From assembly GCA_027001525.1 (NCBI GenBank), contig JALTMR010000245.1:1-5156 (forward strand): 5,156 nt of DNA, in the 5' to 3' direction. This document shows positions 1 to 5,156 of the stretch, one piece after another; within the stretch, counting starts at the first letter, position 1; every line of letters starts with the position of its first letter. The notes below the pieces were generated by a model. That model searched no databases and had not been told where the DNA came from. It saw only the letters and a program-made list of their open reading frames with translations. The DNA comes from Gammaproteobacteria bacterium (GTDB lineage: Bacteria; Pseudomonadota; Gammaproteobacteria; Tenderiales; Tenderiaceae). The position numbers and the translations under genes are program-made.

Positions 1-1169
1 TCGACGTCATTGCCGGGGTGGAGGAAGCGCGCCTGATCTACCTTGGCGTCGCTCAAAGCCTCGCCACAGACGGCAAAAAACGCTTCGTCATGGATATTGG
101 CGGTGGCAGCACCGAGCTGATTATCGGACAAGAGAGCACCCCCAAATGGCTGGAGAGCCTGGAGATGGGCTGCGTCAGCGTCAGCCGGAAATTTTTCGCC
201 AACGGCAAGATCAACAGCGCCAATCTCAAAGCGGCCAGACTCCACGCCATGATGGAACTCGCGCCGGTGGCCAGAGGTTTTCGCCAGCGCGGCTGGGATC
301 AGGCCGTGGGGGCCTCCGGCACCATTCGTGCCGCCGCTAACGTGATTCGCGCGACAGGGCTAAGCAATGACGGCATCACCCTGGCAGCCATCGACCAGCT
401 GCTGGAACAGCTCAAAGAGATAGGACACATCGACCAGATCGAACTACCCGGATTAAACAAAGACCGCGCACCGGTCTTCGTCGGCGGCCTGGTGGTGCTG
501 CGCGCAACCTTTGAGGCCCTGAAGATTGAACGGATGGAAGCCTCGGACGGCGCACTGCGAGAGGGCCTGCTCTATGACCTCATCGGCCAGATCCATAACA
601 AGGACACACGCAGCCGCAGCGTCAGCAGCCTAACCACCCGTTACCATGTGGACGAGGAACACAGCCAGCGAGTGAAGGTGACCGCCCTGGCCTGTCTCTA
701 CCAGGTGGGAGAGACGTGGGGCCTGACGGAAGACGATGCCAAGTGGCTACGGTGGGCGGCCTGCCTGCACGAAATCGGCATCGACATCGCCCACAGCCGC
801 CACCATCACCACGGTGCCTATATTATCGCCAACGCAGATCTGCCCGGCTTTACGCAGCAGGAACAGCATATGCTCTCGGCCCTGGTACTGGCCCATCGAC
901 GAAAACTGCCCACCAAAGTCATCAAAGAGCTACCCAAACGCCTGAGCAAACCCGCCAAACGCATGGCCATTCTGCTTCGTCTTGCCGTCATATTGAGACG
1001 CAGCCGCAGCCAATCGCCCCTGCCGACGTTCAAGCTCAAGGCCGCCTCAAAAGCACTGGAGATCAAATTTCCCGACGGCTGGCTTGAGGAACAACCCCTG
1101 ACGCGAGCAGATCTGGAACAGGAGGCCGCCTGGCTAGAGGCAGCTAACTTCAAACTGACATTCGAATAA
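1..1169 (+). CDS. ppx: Exopolyphosphatase (Ppx/GppA family), 5' end missing
   Basis: Exopolyphosphatase releases phosphate processively from the ends of inorganic polyphosphate. The frame is open from base 3, and 388 codons are visible before the TAA at 1167-1169. By comparison with remembered E. coli Ppx (513 residues), about 113 N-terminal residues, including the first phosphate-binding loop of the actin-like fold, lie outside the window. The GTG at 18 is not the real start, because family homology continues upstream of it. Visible signatures are EEARL (bases 21-35; the second Glu, 24-26, matches catalytic Glu121 of E. coli), the phosphate-binding DIGGGSTE (93-116), GASGT near 310 and DGALREG near 546. 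The C-terminal HD-like helical domain has LHEIG (765-779), a run of four His (801-812) and ADLPGF. The sister enzyme GppA (pppGpp phosphatase) has the same fold, but the ppk neighbour and the C-terminal match favour Ppx. The gene converges on ppk. Confidence 0.93.
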   Translation, partial: DVIAGVEEARLIYLGVAQSLATDGKKRFVMDIGGGSTELIIGQESTPKWLESLEMGCVSVSRKFFANGKINSANLKAARLHAMMELAPVARGFRQRGWDQAVGASGTIRAAANVIRATGLSNDGITLAAIDQLLEQLKEIGHIDQIELPGLNKDRAPVFVGGLVVLRATFEALKIERMEASDGALREGLLYDLIGQIHNKDTRSRSVSSLTTRYHVDEEHSQRVKVTALACLYQVGETWGLTEDDAKWLRWAACLHEIGIDIAHSRHHHHGAYIIANADLPGFTQQEQHMLSALVLAHRRKLPTKVIKELPKRLSKPAKRMAILLRLAVILRRSRSQSPLPTFKLKAASKALEIKFPDGWLEEQPLTRADLEQEAAWLEAANFKLTFE

Positions 1170-1171
1170 CA

Positions 1172-3295
1172 CTAGGCCTGCTCCGCCCACTCCTGCAGTA
1201 ACGCGTTTTGGGCGGAAAATGCAGCCTCGTCCTCTGCAGGGGCCGTGCGCTGATACACACCCTCGCTACTCAGCTCCCAGGCCTGACTGTTGTCCTTCAA
1301 ATAGTAATCCAGCTCCTTGATGATGCGCTGCCGCAGCTTCGAGGACTCAATGGGAAAGCAGACCTCGACCCGGCGGAACATATTGCGTTCCATCCAGTCG
1401 GCACTGGAGCAGAAGACCTCCTCGTTGCCATCGTTGTAGAAATAGCAGACCCGCGTGTGCTCCAGAAAACGCCCCACGATCGAACGCACCCGAATATTCT
1501 CTGAAACCCCCGCCACGCCAGGACGTAAACGGCACATCCCGCGCACAATCAGGTCGATCTCCACTCCTGCGGCCGAAGCCTTATAGAGCGCCTGAATCAG
1601 TTTGGTATCGATCAACGAATTGACCTTGACGATGATGCGCCCCTTTTTTCCCACCTTGGCACGCCCGGTCTCGCGCTCAATTTTCTCCAGCATCGATTTA
1701 TGCAGGGTGAAGGGCGACTGCAGCAGCTTGTTGAGTTTGGCCACCTTGCCCAGGCTGGTCAGTTGATTGAAGACCATCTGCACATCCTCCCCCAACAGTT
1801 TGTTGCGCGAGAACAGACCGTAATCGGTGTAGATGCGAGCGGTACGGGGATGATAGTTTCCCGTACCCAGGTGGACGTAATGGCGCAGATGACGCCCCTC
1901 ACGCCGCACCACCATGGTCATCTTGGCGTGTGTTTTATACCCCACCACCCCGTAGACCACATGGGCCCCGGCCCGCTGCAGGCGATTCGCCAGAGCGACA
2001 TTGGCCTCCTCATCAAACCTCGCCCGCAGTTCGATAACCACCGTCACCTCCTTTCCCGCCTGAGCTGCATTCACCAGGGCATCGACAATGGCCGATTTCG
2101 GTCCGGTGCGGTAGAGCGTCTGCTTGATCGCCAACACGTTGCTGTCTTCAGCCGCACGGCGAACAAAGTCGATCACGGGAATAAATGACTCAAAGGGCAG
2201 ATGGGTCAAAATGTCCTGCTTGGAAATGCTCTCGAACAGATCCTTGCTCGGGTCAAATGCTTTGGGCAGGCTCGGCGTAAAAGCGGGGAACTTCAGGTCC
2301 GGCCGATCCACCAGATCGTAGACCTCCTGCACCCGGTTCAAATTCACCGGCCCATTCACCCGGTAGAGCCCGTCGCGTGACATCTCGAACTGAGCCAACA
2401 GATAGTCGGCTACCTCATCAGGGCAGTTGTCCGCCACCTCCAGGCGCACCTCATCACCGTATCGGCGAGTCAGCAACTCACCCTCAACGGCGCGCAGCAG
2501 ATCATCCACCTCCTCCTCATCCACAAACAACTCACTGTTGCGGGTGACGCGGAACTGGTAACACCCCTGCACTTTCATGCCGTGAAAAAGGCCGTCCACA
2601 TAGGCGTGCATCATAGAGGAGAGAAATACAAAGTCGTAAGGGCCACTGTCAGTAGCGCCTGGGGGGAGCTGAATCACGCGAGAAAGCGAGCGCGGCGCCT
2701 GCACCACGGCGAGGCCGCTGTTGCGCCCAAAGGCATCCTTGCCCGACAGCGAAACAACAAAGTTAAGGCTCTTATTCAAAATGCGAGGAAAGGGGTGGGC
2801 AGGATCCAGCCCAATAGGGGTCAGCAGCGGCTGCAACGCCTCCTGGTAGTATTGACGCACCCACTTGGCCTGGGATTCACTCCAGTCTTTTCTTCGAATG
2901 AAACGAATATTCTCCTGCGCCAGCTCCGGCAGCAAGACGTCGTTAAGCACTCGGTACTGCTCCGCAACCAACTGCTGGGCCCGCTCTCCTGCGGTCTTGA
3001 GTATATCCAGGGGGGACATGTTATCCGGCCCCGCCTGGGTGGACCCCAACTCAACCTGTTTAATCAGGCCGGCCACGCGAACCTCGAAAAACTCGTCCAT
3101 ATTGGTGCTGGAGATACAGAGATAACGCAAACGCTCCAGCAGCGGAACCCGCTCATCCTTGGCCTGTGCCAACACCCTGCGGTTGAATTCAAGCAAGCTC
3201 AACTCACGATTGATGTACAACTCGGGCTGTTTCAGGTCGATAACCTGCTCTTCTGCAACCGGCGCTTGCGCTGACTTTGGCGTATTCGCGTTCAT
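1172..3295 (-). CDS. ppk1: Polyphosphate kinase 1 (complete)
   Basis: Ppk1 reversibly polymerises the gamma-phosphate of ATP into inorganic polyphosphate through a phosphohistidine intermediate, usually at the inner membrane. From the ATG at 3295 the product is 707 residues, near the family norm (E. coli 688). Residue numbers follow that start. The N-terminal domain contains ELYINRELSLLEFN and SSTNMDEFF (Asn65, matching ATP-contacting Asn45 of E. coli). The two phospholipase-D-like C-terminal domains carry Arg396 and Arg426 (E. coli Arg375 and Arg405, metal/phosphate contacts), the autophosphorylated His456 in YKTHAK (E. coli His435) and His613 in FLEHTRV (E. coli His592). All key residues are present. 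The frame is open to an ATG at 3415 (747 aa), with another ATG at 3331. I prefer 3295 because AAAAGG lies 9 bases upstream, the 3331 ATG has only a weak AGAAG, and the extra 40 residues resemble no Ppk N-terminus I know. The stop is TAG. Confidence 0.97.
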   Translation of the reverse strand: MNANTPKSAQAPVAEEQVIDLKQPELYINRELSLLEFNRRVLAQAKDERVPLLERLRYLCISSTNMDEFFEVRVAGLIKQVELGSTQAGPDNMSPLDILKTAGERAQQLVAEQYRVLNDVLLPELAQENIRFIRRKDWSESQAKWVRQYYQEALQPLLTPIGLDPAHPFPRILNKSLNFVVSLSGKDAFGRNSGLAVVQAPRSLSRVIQLPPGATDSGPYDFVFLSSMMHAYVDGLFHGMKVQGCYQFRVTRNSELFVDEEEVDDLLRAVEGELLTRRYGDEVRLEVADNCPDEVADYLLAQFEMSRDGLYRVNGPVNLNRVQEVYDLVDRPDLKFPAFTPSLPKAFDPSKDLFESISKQDILTHLPFESFIPVIDFVRRAAEDSNVLAIKQTLYRTGPKSAIVDALVNAAQAGKEVTVVIELRARFDEEANVALANRLQRAGAHVVYGVVGYKTHAKMTMVVRREGRHLRHYVHLGTGNYHPRTARIYTDYGLFSRNKLLGEDVQMVFNQLTSLGKVAKLNKLLQSPFTLHKSMLEKIERETGRAKVGKKGRIIVKVNSLIDTKLIQALYKASAAGVEIDLIVRGMCRLRPGVAGVSENIRVRSIVGRFLEHTRVCYFYNDGNEEVFCSSADWMERNMFRRVEVCFPIESSKLRQRIIKELDYYLKDNSQAWELSSEGVYQRTAPAEDEAAFSAQNALLQEWAEQA

Positions 3296-3304
3296 AATGT
3301 GGAA

Positions 3305-3310
3305 CCTTTT
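3305..3310 (-). promoter_or_regulatory. Ribosome binding site deciding the ppk1 start
   Basis: On the minus strand AAAAGG sits 9 bases before the ATG at 3295. It is the best Shine-Dalgarno match near any of the three in-frame ATGs (3415, 3331, 3295) and supports the 707-residue form of Ppk1. Confidence 0.6.
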
Positions 3311-3385
3311 GTAGAAATCCTTAACTGCCATCAATCGGTAAGCTTCTGATAAACCTGAATGGCAAGGGGGAGTATCGAACCTCTG

Positions 3386-3421
3386 AGGATACAGCAGGCC
3401 AAAATCACACTGCAATCACCG
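3386..3421 (-). promoter_or_regulatory. Candidate Pho-box-like ppk1 promoter (weak)
   Basis: On the minus strand, upstream of ppk1, two 7-mers CGGTGAT and GTGTGAT start exactly 11 bases apart (3421-3415 and 3410-3404). Each matches 5 of 7 positions of the PhoB half-site CTGTCAT, and 11 bases is the half-site spacing in known Pho boxes. A possible -10 TATCCT (4 of 6 to TATAAT) follows at 3391-3386, at about the distance seen in PhoB-activated promoters. That would put the transcript start about 85 bases before the ppk ATG. The matches are imperfect and could be chance. Phosphate-starvation control of ppk is known in enterobacteria, which makes the site plausible but does not prove it. Confidence 0.22.
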
Positions 3422-3622
3422 AGACGACAATCACAAGGTACGGCTAAAGCCAGCAATATCCGCGCAGCCCCTTCAACAGACCATGAGCAAGGGAGATCCG
3501 GCCGGAAAGCCTGCCCAGGAAGAGGAGATGAATACACCAGGGAGCCCGCCGCAAGCGGGTGAGACATGCTGAATTAAAAAGGATTATGGCTGGGCCACGC
3601 CATCCACAACCTACTGGACCCC

Positions 3623-3657
3623 AAAAAACAAAAAAGCCCAGCGATTGCCAGGCTTTT
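3623..3657 (-). terminator. Intrinsic terminator of the tRNA-Met transcript
   Basis: Read on the minus strand, a 7-bp stem AAAAGCC/GGCTTTT (3657-3651 with 3638-3632) extends through two G-T wobbles and two G-C pairs to an AATC loop at 3646-3643. It is followed by TTGTTTTTT ending at 3623. The wobbles pair only in minus-strand RNA, which fits termination of the tRNA 10 bases upstream. On the plus strand the 7-bp stem is followed by A and six T (3658-3664), so weak termination the other way is possible, though no plus-strand gene enters here. Confidence 0.88.
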
Positions 3658-3667
3658 ATTTTTTGTA

Positions 3668-3744
3668 TGGTGGCTATGGCGAGATTCGAACTTGCGACCC
3701 CATCATTATGAGTGATGTGCTCTAACCAGCTGAGCTACATAGCC
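3668..3744 (-). tRNA. tRNA-Met (anticodon CAT), elongator type
   Basis: A 77-nt cloverleaf with encoded CCA (3670-3668). The acceptor stem GGCTATG (3744-3738) pairs with CATAGCC (3678-3672), and the discriminator base is A at 3671. The D-arm is GCTC-AGCTGGTTA-GAGC. The anticodon stem CATCA/TGATG holds the loop CTCATAA, with anticodon CAT at 3710-3708. The T-loop is TTCGAAT. The anticodon stem lacks the three consecutive G-C pairs of initiator tRNA and the 5' end is not initiator-like, so this is not tRNA-fMet. A CAT anticodon can also mark tRNA-Ile2 (lysidine-modified), but the body matches remembered E. coli elongator tRNA-Met far better. The T-stem has one A-C mismatch at its middle pair (3693 with 3681); my recollection is that E. 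coli elongator tRNA-Met has the same mismatch, so I regard the gene as intact. It has its own promoter and terminator. Confidence 0.95.
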
Positions 3745-3780
3745 ATTGTCTCTGAGCTGACGCTCCGATAGAGAGCGCGC

Positions 3781-3809
3781 ATTTTGCAGATTTTAGCGCC
3801 CCTTGTCAA
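3781..3809 (-). promoter_or_regulatory. Sigma-70 type promoter of tRNA-Met
   Basis: On the minus strand a perfect -35 TTGACA (3809-3804) is followed by a 17-base spacer and a -10 CAAAAT (3786-3781, 4 of 6 to TATAAT). The bases just after the -10 are GCGCGC, a GC-rich discriminator typical of stable-RNA promoters under stringent (ppGpp) control. Transcription would start near 3774, about 30 bases before the tRNA 5' end at 3744. The promoter lies in the gap after ychF, so the tRNA need not depend on ychF transcription. Confidence 0.75.
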
Positions 3810-3845
3810 GCAGGAGTCGTCGATTCCTGAGGGAAGAAAGGTGCC

Positions 3846-4937
3846 CTACACGTTGAAGCGAAAATGAATCACATCGCCGTCCTGCACGATGTAGTCCTTG
3901 CCTTCAAGACGCCATTTACCCGCCTCTTTCGCCCCCGCTTCGCCATTGCAGGCGACGAAGTCGTCATAAGCCACCACTTCAGCGCGAATAAAACCTTTCT
4001 CAAAATCCGTGTGAATCACACCTGCCGCCTGCGGGGCCGAGGCACCAACCTTAAGCGTCCAGGCACGAACCTCTTTGACGCCAGCAGTAAAATAAGTTTG
4101 TAGACCCAGCAACTCGTAACCTGCTCGAATCAAGCGGTTCAAACCTGGCTCTTCGAGCCCCAAATCACTCAGAAACTCCTGCTTCTCTTCATCATCCAGT
4201 TCGATGAGTTCAGATTCGATAGCCGCGCAAACCGCCACCACAGCAGAACCTTCTGAAGCGGCCAACTCACACACCTGATCCAGCATCGGGTTATTGTCGA
4301 AACCATCGTCGGCCACGTTGGCTATATACATCGTAGGCTTAATGGTCAGCAGGTGCATATCACGCAATAAATAGCGCTGGTCGGCATCAAGCCCCATGGA
4401 GCGCACCGGATTGCCCTCATCAAGATGAGCCTTGACCTGCTCGCATAGAGCGAGCTGTGCCTTGGCATCTTTATCGCCACTTTTGGCGACACGGGAAACA
4501 CGCTGAATGGTTTTGTCCACGGTCTCCATGTCCGCCAGAGCCAACTCGGTGTTAATGACCTCAATATCATCCAGAGGACTCACCTGGCCAGCCACATGAA
4601 CAACATTGCCATCATCAAAACAACGGACGACGTGGGTAATGGCATCAGTTTCGCGGATATTGGCCAGAAACTTGTTGCCCAGACCCTCACCTTTTGAGGC
4701 CCCGGCCACCAAACCGGCAATATCGACAAATTCAATGGTGGTGGGCAACACTCGCTGCGGGTCAACTATTTCTGCCAATCGATCCAGACGTGGATCAGGA
4801 ACAGGGACTACACCCACATTGGGCTCGATGGTGCAGAATGGGTAGTTAGCCGCCTCGATCCCCGCCTTGGTCAGCGCATTGAACAGGGTGGATTTACCCA
4901 CATTGGGCAACCCGACGATGCCGCATTTAATTCCCAT
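3846..4937 (-). CDS. ychF: Redox-responsive ribosome-binding ATPase YchF (OLA1 family)
   Basis: YchF is an Obg-related P-loop protein that hydrolyses ATP rather than GTP and binds the ribosome; in E. coli it is linked to the oxidative stress response. The product is 363 residues, the same length as E. coli YchF, and aligns throughout. The G-domain shows the Walker [10 protein letters not shown] (residues 9-17), the switch segment [10 protein letters not shown] (31-40), DIAGL (72-76) and catalytic His114 in VVHVAG, a family hallmark. At the G4 position NVAD (207-210) stands in place of the GTPase NKxD, consistent with relaxed or ATP specificity. A helical coiled-coil insert lies roughly at 130-200 and the TGS domain at about 278-361, ending [11 protein letters not shown]. 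Cys35, a suggested redox-sensitive position in E. coli, is conserved. The ATG at 4937 has a good upstream AAGGA. The gene is 22 bases downstream of pth and probably in one operon with it. Confidence 0.97.
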   Translation of the reverse strand: MGIKCGIVGLPNVGKSTLFNALTKAGIEAANYPFCTIEPNVGVVPVPDPRLDRLAEIVDPQRVLPTTIEFVDIAGLVAGASKGEGLGNKFLANIRETDAITHVVRCFDDGNVVHVAGQVSPLDDIEVINTELALADMETVDKTIQRVSRVAKSGDKDAKAQLALCEQVKAHLDEGNPVRSMGLDADQRYLLRDMHLLTIKPTMYIANVADDGFDNNPMLDQVCELAASEGSAVVAVCAAIESELIELDDEEKQEFLSDLGLEEPGLNRLIRAGYELLGLQTYFTAGVKEVRAWTLKVGASAPQAAGVIHTDFEKGFIRAEVVAYDDFVACNGEAGAKEAGKWRLEGKDYIVQDGDVIHFRFNV

Positions 4938-4943
4938 GATTGT

Positions 4944-4950
4944 TCCTTAA
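4944..4950 (-). promoter_or_regulatory. Ribosome binding site of ychF
   Basis: TTAAGGA on the minus strand lies 6 bases before the ychF ATG at 4937, inside the 22-base gap after the pth stop. It confirms the start that gives the canonical YchF N-terminus [16 protein letters not shown]. Confidence 0.75.
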
Positions 4951-4959
4951 ACTCGCTTG

Positions 4960-5156
4960 CTATTTGGAATGAAGGCGGTTCATCGCCTTTTCAAAATCAC
5001 CCTTGACCACCATCGGCAACACGGCCTGAGCCTCGGCCATGGCATCCTCGATCAGGCGCTCTTCAGCGGCGGGTGCCCGGCTCAGGACATAGGCACTCAC
5101 ATCGCGCCCGCCCCCGGGGTGACCCACCCCCCGGGGTCGGGCGCGATGTGAGTGCC
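4960..5156 (-). CDS. pth: Peptidyl-tRNA hydrolase, C-terminal part only
   Basis: Pth cleaves the ester bond of peptidyl-tRNAs that drop off ribosomes, recycling tRNA in the cytoplasm. Only the 3' end is present. Reading back from the TAG at 4962-4960, 56 codons up to 5130 match the Pth C-terminus: GVGHPGGGRDVSAYVLSRA, a helix with EERLIEDAMAEA, and a final GDFEKAMNRLHSK. The full protein is usually about 190-200 residues. The frame stays open to the window edge, but bases 5131-5156 read HSHRARPR where family members have a conserved RLR(L/I) before GVGHPG. Those bases are an inverted copy of 5092-5118, so they are probably not genuine pth sequence. The pth-ychF order is conserved in gammaproteobacteria including E. 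coli, and the 22-base gap suggests cotranscription. Confidence 0.88.
   Translation of the reverse strand, partial: HSHRARPRGVGHPGGGRDVSAYVLSRAPAAEERLIEDAMAEAQAVLPMVVKGDFEKAMNRLHSK
5092..5156. repeat. 65-base inverted repeat (hairpin) at the window edge
   Basis: Bases 5092-5110 are the exact reverse complement of 5138-5156 (19 of 19). After one C/T mismatch (5111 with 5137), CCCCGGGG at 5112-5119 pairs with CCCCGGGG at 5129-5136, leaving a 9-base loop (5120-5128). Thus 27 of 28 positions pair and the repeat ends on the last base of the window. The left arm is normal pth coding sequence. The right arm interrupts the conserved Pth motif. I infer a fold-back or chimeric-read artefact at a contig end, seeded by the GC-rich palindromes. 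Confidence 0.9.

Larger units (their letters stand above)
3296..3622. other. Intergenic region between ppk1 and the tRNA-Met terminator
   Basis: These 327 bases hold no gene I can support. The ppk ribosome binding site and the weak Pho-box-like site lie at the ppk end. Both strands are open for a while (a 78-codon minus-strand frame at 3567-3331 and a 67-codon plus-strand frame at 3359-3562). Neither product resembles a known family and the minus one has no Shine-Dalgarno sequence. On the minus strand CATAAT at 3588-3583 resembles a -10 box, but its only -35 candidate, TTGTGG, is 15 bases away and poor. A short 5-bp stem (3545-3549 with 3555-3559) has no T-tract. The ppk1 leader presumably occupies the left third. 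Confidence 0.6.

Noticed and set aside
801..812. Four consecutive His codons in ppx as a tag-like or metal-binding insertion
   Set aside because: It falls in the His-rich segment that is also present in E. coli Ppx (pattern HSGLHRHS) and needs no special explanation.
1182..1216. 7-bp inverted repeat TCCGCCC/GGGCGGA just past the ppx stop as a terminator
   Set aside because: The 21-base loop is long and no T-tract follows on either strand; on the plus strand it is followed by AAAT. It lies in ppk C-terminal codons and is probably chance.
1700..3274. Long plus-strand open frames inside ppk1 (for example 1700-2188 and 2582-3274)
   Set aside because: They are antisense shadows of a well-conserved gene, with no family resemblance of their own.
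3296..3415. Longer ppk1 reading frame starting at 3415 (747 residues) or 3331
   Set aside because: The extra N-terminal residues resemble no Ppk, the upstream ATGs lack a good Shine-Dalgarno, and the ATG at 3295 has AAAAGG at a workable distance and gives a normal family length.
3497..3506. TCCGGCCGGA palindrome as an operator
   Set aside because: A single 10-base GC-rich palindrome with no second copy and no nearby promoter match is expected by chance.
3811..3829. Stem CAGGA/TCCTG between ychF and the tRNA promoter as the ychF terminator
   Set aside because: Only 5 base pairs plus a weak inner pairing, and it is followed on the minus strand by CTTGACA, the tRNA -35 region, rather than a T-tract.
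4957..5151. Plus-strand open frame opposite pth
   Set aside because: The minus strand matches the Pth C-terminus clearly, and the right end of this frame is made of the fold-back repeat.

Overview
The window looks like ordinary chromosomal housekeeping DNA from a gammaproteobacterium. The protein sequences resemble Escherichia coli and Pseudomonas homologues closely, and the pth-ychF pair followed by an elongator tRNA-Met gene fits that class. I cannot place it to genus. I saw no mobile element, CRISPR array, toxin-antitoxin pair or phage gene, and no sign of a new multi-gene system.

Layout from left to right. Positions 3-1169 (+) hold the last three quarters of an exopolyphosphatase gene (ppx), whose 5' end lies outside the window. 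Positions 1172-3295 (-) hold a complete polyphosphate kinase gene (ppk1). It converges on ppx with only 2 bases between the stop codons. Positions 3296-3622 are noncoding as far as I can tell and must contain the ppk promoter region; a weak Pho-box-like element lies there. Positions 3623-3657 form an intrinsic terminator (-), serving the elongator tRNA-Met(CAT) gene at 3668-3744 (-). A strong sigma-70 type promoter for that tRNA lies at 3781-3809. Positions 3846-4937 (-) encode the complete YchF/OLA1-type ATPase. Positions 4960 to the window edge (-) hold the 3' end of pth (peptidyl-tRNA hydrolase), 22 bases upstream of ychF and probably cotranscribed with it.

The genes form two functional groups. 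Ppk makes polyphosphate from ATP and Ppx degrades it, so the convergent pair controls one polymer in both directions. Pth, YchF and tRNA-Met all belong to translation: peptidyl-tRNA recycling, a ribosome-associated ATPase and the elongator methionine tRNA.

The oddest structure is a nearly perfect 65-base hairpin that ends exactly at the last base of the window (5092-5156). It replaces the conserved Pth coding sequence expected there, so I read it as a probable fold-back artefact at a contig end rather than biology.
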